Source: Turbatrix aceti
Lineage: Eukaryota; Nematoda; Chromadorea; Rhabditida; Panagrolaimidae
Assembly: GCA_963969345.1 (NCBI GenBank)
Contig: OZ017768.1
Coordinates: forward strand, 3,310,718-3,374,717
Length of the DNA stretch: 64,000 nt
Reading direction: 5' to 3'
The position numbers and the translations under genes were made by a program. Below the pieces are notes generated by a model that saw only the letters and a list, made by a program, of their open reading frames with translations, was not told where the DNA came from and ran no database searches. How positions within the stretch are numbered: position 1 is the stretch's first letter; every line of letters starts with the position of its first letter. This document shows positions 35,101 through 49,211 of this stretch, in pieces.

Positions 35101-37951
35101 AGCCTTCCGTTAGTTAGCAACTGCAACTGAAACTGTTTTTTTCTCCCCAACACCACCTTGTGCATTCATACCACAATAGCACGTGCGGGTTTTTTTGCAT
35201 GTTGATATTCATGCATGACCCCTTTCCATCAGGACGACGGACCAATTACCACCACTTTGTTTTGACAACGATCAGCTGCAGGTCCGGTCAGGTCCCCCGC
35301 ACCCCATCAAGTACCTACCAACGCGTCCGTCCACTCATTTCGCACCGTAGCCTTATGTTGTACCTGGCTGGCCACCGTGCAAGCTTATGCACTCGAGTTT
35401 GGGCTTTGAGTGTGCCGCTGCTTCGTCTGTCCACCACCCATTCGCACGCGTTTTGTGGAACTGTAGTGTATAATATTTGCAAGCATAAGCATCGAAGAGG
35501 GATAATCCCTTGTTGTTTTGAACTAGTTGCAAGATATTTAACTAACGAGTGTCGTGCCGTGCAAATTGTCGGCATTGGTCTGTCTGCTTTGATCTCATCT
35601 GACTTCCGAAGACAAACTTTTTTTTTGCTAATACATTTATTGATACAACCAACGCCCGACCGCGTCCGGCAAAAAAAAGAAAAAAAACTTTTTTTTTCTG
35701 CTTCCAAAAAAGTGTACATCCCCGAGTTTTTTATAATACCCGGCGGTAACACTCCTGGCAACACTGGAACACTTGATGAATGTCCCCAGGCCTCCGCGCG
35801 TCTGCAAAATCACAATCACGCATCTGCCGTGTCTGGCCGCCCTTCCTTTGTCTTCCATTCTTTTTTTTCCTGCGCGAATGTCCTGTCCTTTCTTTGCCTT
35901 TGTTCTTGCATACACTTTTTTACGATTTTTATTGTTTCCTTCGCTTTAAATATATCTTTTTTCTTTCAACATGCTGTGTGTCCAAAACTCACTCCAACAA
36001 TAATAGAAAGGAGAAGCCGTGAGTGACAGCGTCAAAGAAGAGGAAAGAGGGCACCAAGACGATAACAATTGAAAAAATGGCCGGCTGTCCAGAATCGATC
36101 AACGCATACTTACAAACACCGTTGAATGGGAAGGGGGGGGGAGGGGAGGCCGCTTATCATACAAAGCACGAAGCCGGCGGCCGTTTAGGAGTGATTATGC
36201 CATTGGTCTGAACAGCCGGCAGCAGGGATAAGCCCGAGCTCACAATCAGGGCGGCGACGAAGACGGAATGAGTAATGGTGGTGGTGGTTGTGGTTGTGGC
36301 CGATAAACGGGGATTGTATTGGGTTTTGTTGAGCCAAGTGCAAATTCAAGACCTGAAATTTTTGGTTCGTTCATTTCTTCATTCATTTTGAGTATGTATG
36401 TACGTATTTGTGCATATTTTTCATCATTTTTAAAAACTTTCGCTCACTCACTCGATCTCTCTTTTTTTTTGTTCGAACAATGAAGTAAGTATCCAAGTCC
36501 TCGTCTGTATCTATCTGATGGACCAAAAAAAAAGTGTTGTTGTCAATTGACCGAATCGAATAATGTAAGTGCACCACACCGCGGTTTGGTTGGTTCCCAA
36601 CAAGTGCGATCGACCAAAAATAACATGTCTGCGCGCGACTCACAACTCCTAGAGCTACAGAAATCACATCACGGACACTCCACGTTTTTCCTGAAGACAA
36701 CCGACAACCCCTGCTCTGCGTTTGTCTTACTGTAGTCCGCGCACCTTACATCCCCCCAGTGTCCTCTCGAGAGGAGTTCCCCGGCCAAATATGGTTGGCT
36801 GTTGCCATTCTTTCCCTCCTTTCATTCATTCACGCCCGTCTGAGCAGTGCAAAAAAAAGTATAATAGTAAAAAATTCAAACGATCGCTATTTTTCTTCAA
36901 AAAGTGCAACAAACAACCTTGAAATATAATTTGCCGCTTGTCGAGTTCAAAAGTTAGTCAGTCAGTCAGTTATTTGACCGTTAGGAGTTACCACAACAGG
37001 CATAACCAACCAAAAAAGGCAAACAGGCGAAGGAAGGCGACTAAATCGGTGCGCGTCCAGCATCAAAGAAAACAGAAAATAGAAAAGTTCTTCTTCTTTC
37101 AACCGAAGGACAATACAATACATTTTTTTGCGCATCGCCCAAGCATCGCCGATCTTTGTCAGTTCATCGGTTGTCAGAAATGATTCATCCACGGACCTTG
37201 CTTGCTTGTATGCATGCCGGTGCCGTCCGTAATCGCATTGCGTTTTTCAGTTTTTGTATTGTCAAAAGAAGCGCGCCAGCTCAACTCAAAAAGACAATAC
37301 ACGCGTTGATCCAAGATGACAGGAGGAAAAGAAAGCCTGGATGACTGGCGTCTGGTGTCCCTCTGCTCACCGTCATCATCAAGTTTGACAACAACATCGT
37401 ATTATACTATTTAATTTCCCATTCTTCTTCTTTTTCTTTTTCTTCATGCAAACAGAAACAAACATGCCTTCCTTGGCGTACGTACGTACATATTTGTTGA
37501 ACGTTGAATTTTGGATACCCCGCTCGTTCTTTTTTTTTTCCTAGAGGAGATGCGCAGCCTCGAAATGCCTCCTCATCACGGTGGTATCATTTCAAGACAA
37601 ACAATGAGCGAGCGCGCTTTATGGGCAAAATTAGCATATTACAGAAACCGAAATTGCCGATAATGGGAATATGCAAAACGGCGCATTCAAGTGTATCCCG
37701 TTTCTTTCTTTTTTGTCTGAGAAAAAAAACAACAAAAAAATTAGAAGCGGTGTCTGTTTTGCTTTTTTTTGCCCCAAAATTTACAAAAATTGAAAAAAAA
37801 AACTAAAGTTGTCTGACTCACCTGCCTGGGACGACGGCGAGTCGGGAAGCAGTTGATTGGATTGGATTCGACGACACGCAGGCAGACAGACGAGATCATG
37901 ATTAGGAGCAATTAAAAAATCACACGTCGTTGAGGAGAGCAAAAAAACCGC
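32161..37951. other. Gene-free stretch downstream of the SoxB gene
   Basis: 5.8 kb without a supported gene. The largest frames, 35160-36026 (288 codons, no ATG start) and 33732-34262, are Ser/Phe/Cys-rich translations of low-complexity DNA without family features. There are many A/T homopolymers and CATACATA-type microsatellites. Regulatory DNA for the Sox gene may lie here, but none could be identified by eye. Confidence 0.5.
33360..33465. repeat. Two-copy direct repeat of about 55 bases
   Basis: A unit with TTCATTAACAAACA, then GAAAAATA, a T run and AAATTAG, occurs twice in tandem with small changes. Confidence 0.65.
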
Positions 37952-38869
37952 CTAAGAGAAAGATCCGGCACCAGTGGATTGTGATCCATTGGCCGTCGCC
38001 TGGTGCTGCAGGTAAGCCAGGATCTGATCCAGCTGGAGTTGACTCTGCACCTGTTGGACCTGTTGCTGGAGCTGAAGTTGGGGCAGAAACTGGGAATAAA
38101 GGTCAAAAGCGCCCCGGGCGTTGTTTTGTCCGATCCCGCCCTGCTGTACGCCGCCTGGACCCTGATGGCCAGGATTCACGAAATCCAGGCCGTGGGGCAT
38201 CTTTGAAGCCGCCGCGACGGCAGCCAGCTGGTACGCCGAAGGCTGGAAGAGAGCCGCAGCCGCCGCGGAGACCGGTGTGTTGAGGGCCGCGAGCTGGGGC
38301 AGAGATGCTAAAAAACAAAAAAAATGAGAAAAATTCCAAAAAAACACAAAATTCAACGTACAAAGCAACTGTTCATGCGAGAGACCGTATTTGCCCGGAG
38401 CAGCCGAAAACTTGGAAATTCCCTGATTTCCCGCGCTGGAGGCACAATTCTTAGGCTTGCGTCTCGGACGGTATTTGTAGTCGGGGTGCTCCTTCATGTG
38501 GAGGTTGCGAAGGCGCTTGGCTTCGTCGATGAAGGGTCGCTTCTCCTGTTCGCTGAGCTTTTTCCACTCCGTGCCGAGTCGCTTGCTGATCTCGCTGTTG
38601 TGCATTTTGGGGTTGTCAGAAGCCATCTTCTTGCGCTGACCCCTCGACCAGACCATGAAGGCGTTCATCGGTCGTTTGACGTGGCCGTTGGAGGCTGAGG
38701 TCGTCGACGCGCATCGCAGAGAATCACTGTCTGATGCGACCCCGGGTTCTTCATCGTCGGCTGGAGGTGCTGGAGGTGAGGGCGATGTTGCCAGGGGCTG
38801 CTGAACGGATGCGAGTACCGGAGGCGAGGAAAGGAGCTGCATGGGGAAGTGTACGCTTACTTCTGTCAT
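37952..38869 (-). CDS. SoxB-group HMG-box transcription factor (287 aa)
   Basis: Two exons, 38869-38362 and 38307-37952, with a 54-base intron. Residues 63-141 are a complete HMG box: [20 protein letters not shown], then [40 protein letters not shown] and [13 protein letters not shown]. This DNA-bending domain binds CATTGT-like sites and marks group B. RPRRKPK after the box is typical of SoxB2 (SOX14/21), whereas SoxB1 proteins usually read RRKTK. The C-terminal part is Ala- and Gln-rich ([34 protein letters not shown]) and may activate or repress. The role is expected in ectodermal and neural cell fate. A TTTTTTCAG acceptor lies only 2 bases before the ATG, which points to trans-splicing. 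The 54-base intron has no in-frame stop. Large gene-free flanks suit a developmental regulator. Confidence 0.95.
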   Translation of the reverse strand: MTEVSVHFPMQLLSSPPVLASVQQPLATSPSPPAPPADDEEPGVASDSDSLRCASTTSASNGHVKRPMNAFMVWSRGQRKKMASDNPKMHNSEISKRLGTEWKKLSEQEKRPFIDEAKRLRNLHMKEHPDYKYRPRRKPKNCASSAGNQGISKFSAAPGKYGLSHEQLLCTLNFVFFWNFSHFFCFLASLPQLAALNTPVSAAAAALFQPSAYQLAAVAAASKMPHGLDFVNPGHQGPGGVQQGGIGQNNARGAFDLYSQFLPQLQLQQQVQQVQSQLQLDQILAYLQHQATANGSQSTGAGSFS

Positions 38870-41800
38870 TTCTGAAAAAATGGCAAATTAATTCTCAGAA
38901 AGCCCTTGACCATCGCGCAGGTCCGGAAACACGCAAATGATGGCAACAAGCGTCCGCGCAGGAAAAAAGGCCCTAAATCGAAAAAAAATAAATAAACAAA
39001 ACAGATAAAAAAATTCAAATGAATTCTGGGTGGGCGATCAGCACATACGACCGGTCACCGTTCAATCGTTCACCTGTTGAAATCAGCAAAAAGTATTACA
39101 GTACCGGCTAACCAGCAGCAGAAGAGAGCCCCCCATTTGCAGAGTGCTCTGTCCGACAATACGAAGCCATTGTCTTAAGGACACAACCACCGAAAGACAA
39201 CAAGCGCAGAACAGAGCGAGTCAAGTGATTCGCACAGGTTGACAAGAAGTGACCGGTGGTCAGTAGTCAGCTGAGGATCTTCAGACTCCGCCCACGGAAG
39301 TAATAGTAAGTCATCTCGCGCGGCTAATCTCCCTATTCCTGCTTGTTACAAAAACAAAAAAAAACATACATACACGATCAAAAGTGATTGGTATTCATTC
39401 TTTCTGCCCGCCCAAACCCCCAACCGCCCCGACTTCTGTTTTGTTATGCGTGCGGCAAAAACAAACATGCGAGTGACGGTGAGGGGGTCATAATCTTCCC
39501 CGTATCCATGCTACACGATCAGTGTGAGCGGCGTCGATCAGACCCGACCCCCGACTAATGAGCTGGGAAAGCAGGCCGGCGCCGAGCAAGTGGGAATAGG
39601 AACAAGCCCCGGCACAAAGTCAATTCACAGCAGCAACCCCAGCATCCAAGTCAATCGGTCAATCATCTGAATCTGAATTGCGTAAGGCCGAACTAACTAT
39701 TTAGTTATTTAGAAAAGCCAGGGGGAGCGCAGCGTGGCGAAAGGCGCGATCCGATCGGATCGTGTTTAAAGGCGGCACCGGCATACATGTTAGTAAATAC
39801 AACCAAAGATTTGTCATCCATCCCAGACTAACCAGCAGGCGGTCGTCGTGAGTCGCGACAACTTGTAAAGCAGTCAGCACATATTATACATGCAACTATT
39901 ATGCCAACATATTACCAAGTTACATACATGGAACAGACAACGGACCATTCATACACAGATATCATCACGGGACAACAGGATCTTACGGTACTGCAAAAGT
40001 TGTGAATAATACTAACAACCAACGGCGGGTGAATGAATAACAATAACACGCATTGAAAGAGCACACCTTTTATACATACACATAAGACCCGCGAGATTGA
40101 GCGTCATTACATTGTCATTTTTAAATAGATAGACATGTGATAAGTAATGTTTGCCGTCTGTGAGGCTGGCCATAACCTTAGAAAACAGTGATCAGCGACG
40201 CCTATTTTTAGCATCCCCGGTAGAAAACTAAAAAGTAAAAAGAAAAGTGCTCATCAAAACGATAATAACAACGATACTCATTGAATCACCTGCGGGGTAT
40301 TCCTGGTATTCAAATATCATCAAAACAATTATTTTATCGGCAGCCTTATCACTCGAAGTTGTGTCTCGTGCGTATGTATATTATTTACATAACATCTAAT
40401 ACCTGACAAACGACTTACTTACTTTTTTTGGGGTAGTCAAGTAATTATTCAAGGTCGCAAGGGGGGGGGGGGAAGAAATGAAGAGTGGACCTGGGCTCAT
40501 GTAAGACCTCGGCTTCACAAACAAGCACGTACCCAGAAGCCATAAAAAGAAACAAAACAACGAAAACGAAAACGACGTTGAAAACAAGAACAATGTTGTC
40601 AATCTCGGAAGGGATCAAATTTTTGGTACCATAACAGGTGATTTGAAAACAACACGCACGCTGCGTCGTCTCCGGTTGATGGGATGAAGGAGGTGGCGCT
40701 TATTCATTTTTTTTATAAATATCACATTTTACGAAAGTTTTTTTTTAATAATATTAAAATAGTTTGAATCACACATACAAATAAATAAGGAATAATACAT
40801 TGTACCAAAAAGAGAGAGAGAATGCGTATCCAACCAATTGAATCAAAATACGATTGAATAAACTCTGGTATTATTTCTTTTAGGAGAGAAAATCGAGGAG
40901 ACACAAAAGACACAAAAGCACACCACTCAAAGACACTTTCGCGACAATGCGTGATGCTATAAAGTGGAAAATTGACACAGGCGTAAAGGCTAAAAAGTAC
41001 CGAAAGAATGACTGTGTCCCTAGTTTTTGCGCTTGCCTTTCTGTGACTGATAATAAGTTATGTATTTTTGTGAATGAATGCGAAAGAACATGGCTATTGG
41101 CCTACGTATATAATACAATAGAGACAGTTTAGTTTGCGCGAAGTCCATCTGGTATATTTATATCTTAGGCCCGTACAGACAGCGCGAGAGGGCGGCAAGA
41201 AGAAGAAGGAGAAGAAGGAAAAAAGAAGAAGCCCATAGTGCACTGTTTTTTTTCATTGTTATTGTGCCCAATGCTCGATTTCAAACGGAATTAGACAGTC
41301 GTCGATCGTGTGACCTTTTAATGGGCTTCTTGCCTTATGGTGGTGATCTGTGATAACGCATCCATTGTTCTCGCAAATATATCGACAACAACACGCACAT
41401 TAACCTAACTTTAACCCTTATCATCGACACGGGAACAAGAACGAGAACAATAAAGTGAAACAAGGTGACAGCTATTTTTGATTTTGATTTGACGCTCATC
41501 TCAGCATGCTTCGGAGAAATTAACTGTTACACAGAAGAAAAAAAGAAGTCTAGAATGTTAAGGTTAAAGTTAAGACCGTATTAAGTATACAAATACGCAA
41601 GTGCATAAATGCAGCACAAAATATGTATTTAATCAAGAAATCAAAAACGCCGCCACAGGGTTTTTTGAGGATTGGAGGAGTGTTTCAGTCGGATCAAAAT
41701 CAAGGCAGATCACTAAATCACGACTTGACTAGAAGCCATGCCCCGGCGCCACAGACTTGGTCATGCATGCTAACGATGATTGGCGACAACTGAGACCGTC

Positions 41801-43939
41801 CGACCACCGACCACCTTGCCCGTGGCGCCGACGCAAACGCTTCAACGCGCGATTAGCCGTCGCCGACGCCTGCTAAATACAAGAGTGGGTGGGTGGGAGA
41901 AAGTTGTTTCCCCCACCACGTCCAATGTACTTAGGCAGCTAGTTGGAGGTGTTGCACGTTGCGCAATTGCCACCGGAGTAGGCTGGCTCCAGGCTGGCTA
42001 GGGTCTTCTACAACAAGTTGCTCGACTCCTCCGTCGACTTAAACTTCAAGTAACACTAAACAACCGGTTGTTGTCTTTTTAAAAATATTTTCATATATAA
42101 AACGTTTCTTTCCCGTTTTATAAATATATATTTAAAATAAACGTGTAACGGCCATTGTCGCCGCCAACACTGTACAATGGCCGTTTTTGTTCCCTCCTCC
42201 CTCTCCTCCACCCCAGAGTCAAAAAGTTCTGCTTTCACTCGAAAAAGCAGACACTTTTTTGTTCAAAAAATATATAATACATACACGTTTTTGAAAAGAA
42301 GGAAAAGGAAGGCGGGAAAGTTACTTGCAGTTGTCGTTCGAAACAAAGATTCCCTGCAAGAAGGGCATTGTTGCACGCTGATGGGCAATTTGCGCGTCAT
42401 GGCTAACAACAACGACAGTTACTCCTGCTCCTGCCTTTGGATCCGGAAGTTTTCAACCGTCTCTCCTGTCATTGTCCTTTTGTTCGCCCAAAGTTGTCAA
42501 AAGTTGTCTTCTAATAGCACTAACAATTCACCAATTCGCTCAACAAAGGGGAAGAAAAAAGGACGACGACAATGACGACGACGACTCAATGGTATGGCGT
42601 GTAGGAGGGGTTGTTGGGTATTCAAACTCAAACATTTTTTCAAAAAAAAATGAAAAAGAAATACCGACGCTTGATCATCTTTTTTCTCTGCGCGACCATG
42701 TGATTTTTGTAGATACATCATACAGTACCCAAGTTTACTCCCCCACAGAAATCATCATGCTCTGTGTTTGTTTGTTTGTTGATTGTTACTATCATCAGCG
42801 TGTCCAGACAATGCACATACAGAATCAGACAGAAGCGATAACGTCGGATAATTCCGTCATTCTCGAGCCATAATAGCGCGTGCGCGCGCGTGGGCCTTTT
42901 TTTTTCAATCAGTCAAGCGTCAAACAAATAAATGGCTAACATGCCCCCCCCCGGAAACACATGACATGACACCTTCGCTCCTTATCGGTGACTGACTGGG
43001 AAATCATGATAATGTAGGATGGACAGTACCGAGAGGGTTTACAAAATTTTATACCATAACATCGGAATTTACAAAACTGAAAAAGAATTCGAAAAGGAAT
43101 CCGAATTTGAAAATAAATATATATACATTTTCTAAATGATTTCCAATTTCTAATCTGCATTTTCAAATTTTGTTTATCACTCGTCCGAAAGCAACCAAAG
43201 TTGAATCAGAGCGCAATCGGTGGGACAGGGGCCATAAATCTCGTCTAACACATTGTATAGTCATCATCAAAGTACTTTTTATAGAAAAAAAAGAAAAGTA
43301 TTCATTCGCGCAATTCCTGATCATCTTTGCCCGCGCCCTATTTTGGAAAAAAAATGGAAAGTGAACCAAACGCAACGGGCCGAGCCTTTTTCCTATTTTC
43401 TGTTCGTCTAGAAGGAACAAAAAAGACATAAAAGCCGAGAATTGGCGCAAAACAATCCACAATGTGCGCGACCGGCTCTCACCTCACTCTTTTGTCCACA
43501 GAGACAAATTTTATTTATTTTTTTTCCGTATTTTTTTCGAGGAAACAAAACAAAAGAAAAACACGAGACATTGTTGCGCATCTGGCGCGCCTTCCCCCAC
43601 CTCCAAAAACCGGAACTTTTTACTTTACCCTTTATTCATTCTCGTCACTGGCTCATAAGACAAGACGACGATGAAAAAAAGAAAAAACGATCATGTCGTA
43701 TATGGCCAAAAAGGCAAACAATAGAGATTTTTTGTGTTGCGCCTCAATAATACCCTCTTTTATTATTCAACATCTTCAATTTGTGTAAGAGAAGGAAGGA
43801 GGCCAGCCCGTTTTGATTCATTGCATATCTTCGGTGGTGTGCTTGTTTTTTTCGTTGTTATGATCGTCAGAGGTGCTACGAACCCATTGTACTGATTGTG
43901 AGTGAGGAACATTCAAAACTCCCGAGACTTTTATCAGAC

Positions 43940-43965
43940 GAGAGAGAGAGAGAAAGAGAGAGAGG
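43940..43965. repeat. GA microsatellite
   Basis: A run of GAGAGAGAGAGAGAAAGAGAG type in the gene-free stretch upstream of the Sox gene. Confidence 0.8.
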
Positions 43966-44983
43966 ACTGACTGGACGTGTCTGTCTGGTGCGGATGTTGT
44001 GCGCAGGGCAAGAAATACCAATACCCCTCGATTCAATTCAATTGCCCTATGAGTCATGCAGAAGCATGCACATTCTATGCCTTGTATGTCTGATTCTGAT
44101 TTATGTGATCAAATCGTAGCACCTATCACACAGACGAGGGTCATCTCAGTGTTCCTGTTGACAGTGAATGAATAGTAGAATGAATGACTTATCTGATAAC
44201 ATGCACCATAAACAATTGTTTACCCTCAGGAAAAATGCGGAACTCTTTTAGCGTTGCAAGAGTCAGTACACACTACCGAACGAACACACTGCGCGCGTGC
44301 GTGCGCGCGCGTGTTCCTAAAAGACACGCCACGCCCATCATGCCCTGCCTTTATTTCCATCATCATCACCACAGTTATCACTGACTCGACTGACCGGGCT
44401 GAGGAATGCGCAAAAGAGCCGTAAAAATAGACTTGCGCAAGAACAACGAACAATGAACAACAGCAACGATTTGATTTGATTCAAAAAAGGAAACAGAAAC
44501 AATCGCCGGTAAATCAGCGTTGTTGTACGTACGAAAAACCCAAATACATAAATTCAAAAGCGCTATTCATCAAACTACGACGACGACTAATAACTAACTT
44601 GCCAGCGGAGATAAAAGTCGCTATGAACTATATATTTTGGAAACACGTTGTTTTGATTGAAAATGTAATGCAATGCAATGCGCATACGCAGATGTGCGTG
44701 CAAGAAGCGGTGATTAAACAACAACAGGTGATCATTGCAACAAACTAGGTATAGGGCGAGTTTGAACAAGAAACAACAAAAAAAAGTTCATTCATTCTCC
44801 AGGAACCATCACAATCTGACAAAAACAAGTGGGACGGTAGTCGGGAGTGGTGGAAAGAAGGAGATACTTCTAGATAGACAAAATTTTGGGGTAAACACTG
44901 TTTTTTAATCACCCGGCAGAACAGACGATACACTCTAAACACAAACCATGTCCACGAAAGGAAAGGCGACTAAATAGAATGAT

Positions 44984-45004
44984 TACGATGACGATGACGA
45001 TGAC
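44984..45004. repeat. ACGATG microsatellite
   Basis: Tandem GATGAC/ACGATG hexamers, about 3.5 copies. Confidence 0.7.
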
Positions 45005-45284
45005 TTTTATCGGAGAGATGAGAGTGCACGGCACATGATAACGCGACCCGAACTCATCACTCGAACAATAGCAGTAAAACAATGCGCAACACAACGAAGA
45101 CTTGGCACAGCTGTGCCCATTGTTATTTATCGTCTAGACAAAAAAGCAGCATCAATTAGTCCAGTTAACAATATACGCGTGATCCATGCGATCTATTTCT
45201 GTTTTCAGGCACAAAATAAACACTTGAAAAGTTTGTTTCAAGGTCGGACACACGACGACATCGTTTGTTTTGGCGGGCGCCCGC

Positions 45285-45310
45285 AAAAATCAAAATCAAA
45301 ATCAAAATCA
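45285..45310. repeat. AAAATC microsatellite
   Basis: Four tandem copies of AAAATC. Confidence 0.75.
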
Positions 45311-48300
45311 CTCGCGGCTATAGTATACCTGATCGTTATCACGCCGATGGCATTGAATGATCAACAAAGAAAGTAAAGCGTCATTATTATTTGCAAGAAG
45401 ACAAGATTAATTGGTTGATGTCAGAGTATCTAAGGTAAAAACAAGTGAGGTGACTGACTGACTGAGGGGAAGTTGGTGAGGCTGACTCAGTCTGAGTTTG
45501 ATCTGAGAAAGGTCACTCACTCCCCATGGGGATCTGCAGATAACCACCCGAACCCCTTTAAAGATAAAAGATGAAGACAAAATGATTATTGAGAAAGTGA
45601 AATGCAACCCAGAGGAGACACCAGTGTCATATAAGATTTGACAAACTATTTGTGAACGACCAAAAAAAGACATCATAGCCCCCCTGCGTATACGGACGGC
45701 TCAGTAAAAGATAATGCAGGCGCCCCAACCAACCCAACCCCTGCTGCAACATACCGGTTTTTTTTGTTGTCAAATTTTTGAATGAATACAAACAAGTGCA
45801 AGTATTTTTCTTCCATAAAAACGTTTCTACGCAACACAATGGAGGGTTTTGAGGAGTAAATCGCATTTTGTCAACGCGTTCGCCGCCATCAAAGGACAGG
45901 CGTTAACGCGTGAGACTTGCCAAAGCTGACTGACTGGCTGCGCAACAACGTGTTTGTTTCGTCACATCATCGGGCCGGGCACATTGTCATTGTCTCACCA
46001 CGGGTGTTGGTTGGTTGTATGTATCGCCGGAAGAACAATGACATAGACCTTTTTTTTGAAAAAAAAGTTTTGTTGTACATAGCGCCGATTTGTCGGCTCG
46101 GCTAGTCGGGACCGATAAATATGGGGATCCCCAGGCTCGGGTAGCACCCCTATCACCATGCTTAACAAACTTGCGTCATTCATTCCATTAGCGCGCCTGT
46201 CCTGATAAGCACATTAAAGAAAGAAAACCCTGTGCAACAAAACTTCAAAAAGCCAAAGTGTAAACCACAGTTTACCAAAATGATTTAATTTAAAGAATGT
46301 GGCATACTTTTGTGAGATATTATACGTACATATGTAATTACTTGCCGAACGTGACAGAAATGACCTTTCAAAAAGTCAGAAAGCTGACAAAGTCAGAAAG
46401 AGCAAGAAAAAAAGGCTGAAAGGGCAGGGGTGGGTCCTGATTGATGGAGAACTCCAAAGTGCAACAAAACATTGGACACAGACAAAAGATGCAAAAAGGC
46501 TTTCTTCCGTCGACCGCGGCCTGAATTTTTTTCAAAAAATGTTGAACGACAACATACAAATAATAAATAATTTTTGAATCCAAAGAGTCAAAGTTTAAAA
46601 AAGTGTCAGTGCAGCGTAGCCTGGCTTGTGTTTAGATGACAGCGAAGAACAAAGTGAATTAGCCGGCTGTTTGCGTCCCCTCAAGGCGAGTGGCGGATTT
46701 CTACAGTAATCCACTTTGGCTATAGTTTGCCTGCATCGCCCGCAGCCTGCCACTGGGTCTCCCAGGGGAATGACCCGCTCAAATCGACGGATGGCGATGA
46801 TTTGCCGTGCCTGATGAGTTACAGTAACCCCCAACATGCAATACAAATTGGCTTTAGGCAACGAAGAGAGAAAACAATCCGAATGATGATAGTGATGAAG
46901 ACCGAATCAGGACTGTCATTGTTTGGCGCATAAAAGGCTGGGACGTACATACATGTATCGTACTTGAAATAGAGTCGCGGAACAAACCAACCCTCGCCTT
47001 GATTTTGACTTTGACTGACTGTCGTCTGTACGGCGTGCATAAAGGTACCATTATTTACAATAAAAAAATGCAATAATTTTTTCGGTCTGTTTTTTTCTTG
47101 TCCACACCTTTCTATATAATGCGACACGGCAAATAAAAACACCCCTTTTACACCGACGCAAACGATTTTTTTTCACTTTTTTACAACAATCTATTGTGCT
47201 TTATTGTATTGTTCTGCCGTCATCTGGGGTGTCACGACACAAAAGCAAGGCAGGGGGGGACAAGGCAGCAAATGCACAACTTTCCTTTTTAGTATCAGTG
47301 CTGGACAACAGGCACCAAAGACAAAAGTGTACACGTACGGAAGCAGGATTTTGCTACAAAATGTATAATATGTAGCAAAACTGGACTTCGAAGCACTACA
47401 AAACGTAGGGAGAACTGAATTACCGACAAGAGTTACATATAAACATCTCGGTCACAAGTTAGATAAAAAATTGTTTGAAAAAATAAATACGTATTTGGGA
47501 TGCTTATTCGAAGTTGTCAGGGGAATAGGTACTGTATGTAGGTACTGTATGTGTTAGGCATCTGGAGAAAACAAAGATCGTTTTATATAAACCAATCAAT
47601 CGTGCTTTGAGCAAAAAACACAAAACTGCAAATTTGAAAAACAAAAAAAAAATTTACAAAAGGCAAAAAATTACAACGCATTTGCTACAAAAAATGAAAA
47701 TAACCTGCAACCTTGCTCACCTGATTGCATTCTACCTTAATTAATAACACCCAAAGTTTTCATTTATTTAATAACGCACTGTCCAGTCAAGCAAGTAAAC
47801 AGCAGATAACATCAACTTTCACTTGTGCCAAAACGCAGAGCTCAAACTGCTTTGACCCGCTGCAATTAGCCCAGTACCCTGAGGCAACTTCAACCGAGCC
47901 AAAGAAGGCGACAAGTATCGCGCGCGCGCGCGAACAGCAACATCCCCGCGGTCCTCGACAGTGCCGTTAATTAAATCAACGCGCTAAGTGACGGAAATGA
48001 GACGCGAGCAACAGTTAGCTGCATCTCCATCGGTTGGCACGATGGAAGCCAGTCTCAAATTTTGGGCCCGCTAGTCAAGAATAAGGACCCAGTAGTCAGT
48101 CGTTGGAGGACAAAAGATGCAAATTCCCTGTAGCGACCAATTGCATTATTACTCTCAAGTCTTGGAAGATAAGGAAACTGCCTGCCCCGGACAGTTTGAC
48201 AAACTAATAAAACTTGAAAAGCAACAACAACGACGATGTGGATTTATTTGTTTGTCGCGAAAGAAAAGCGCCAAAGCTAACAATGTGCCAACAGGCTAAT

Positions 48301-49175
48301 CAAGTGTAAAACTATTTATATTATTTTTTTGGTGGAAGGAAAAAACCTATTACGGTATCTAGGGATTTTTCAGAATATAGATTGGGTTTTCAGAATCCGT
48401 TTTAACGCTGCGAAAGAAAAGAATTTGAAATTTTGATCGTAGGCACCAAAAAAGTGTTTCAAAAAGTTTAGAATTACGTTAGTTCGAAACTGACGTTGAA
48501 AGTATGCAGACCAAATGACACAAATTATGTAGCAAGATCAATGGAACACCCGTGACGTCAAGGCAAGCGCCGCGCAAAGTGTGATCTAATTTAGACCTCA
48601 TTCATTAGCAACACTACCGACTTTGACGTACTTTATATACACTCGGGTTATATAAAGTATATAAAGAATGTTGCAAAACAGTTATTACCGTAAAAGGCCA
48701 AGACCAGAGAATAGCTGATAATGAACCCCAAACGCCAACCGTTGTTGGCTACCAACCGTTGTTGGTTATTAGCTAACTAAATAGCTGCTGTTCACTTTTG
48801 CGCGACTCCATTCACCATTTGTTTCATTTACCGTGCCGTCCGCGCGGCGACTGATGACTGTGTGAGGTGCCAGCTGGAGAACCGCCAATCTACCCTCATA
48901 ATCCGTAAATGATCGGCTTCGCTACTCAAATTGTCCTTTCTCGTATACATAGGATACATTCTTTCTTTCTTTCTGTCTATCTCTTTCCCAGGCATGAGAT
49001 TATTGTTTGTTAGCAAATGTGAGCGGCGGGCAGCGTTGTTCGTTCGTTACCCTGCTTGATGACCGTTCGTTCTCTCGAAGCTCACCCGCGCAGCTTGGTA
49101 GTATACTACTTTGTTGAGGGCGACATACAAGGGACACAGTGATTGCGTCCGCCAGTCGAAGTCGATTAACCCGCC

Positions 49176-49211
49176 AGTTCGAGGCGGTCGAGGCGGTCAA
49201 GGCGGTCAAGT
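49176..49211. repeat. Nine-base tandem repeat
   Basis: Three to four copies of GAGGCGGTC/AAGGCGGTC in a GC-rich patch about 1.1 kb before the lustrin-like gene. Confidence 0.7.

Noticed and set aside
35160..36026. 288-codon plus-strand frame
   Set aside because: It lacks an ATG start, has no domain, and is rich in Phe/Ser/Cys from T-rich DNA.
41160..41280. AAG/GAA-rich stretch that could encode a Lys-rich C terminus after a TTAG acceptor
   Set aside because: It is a purine-rich simple repeat, open in more than one frame, with no partner exon.
46595..46861. 88-codon minus-strand frame of fairly protein-like composition
   Set aside because: No family match, no splice partners and no clear start context.
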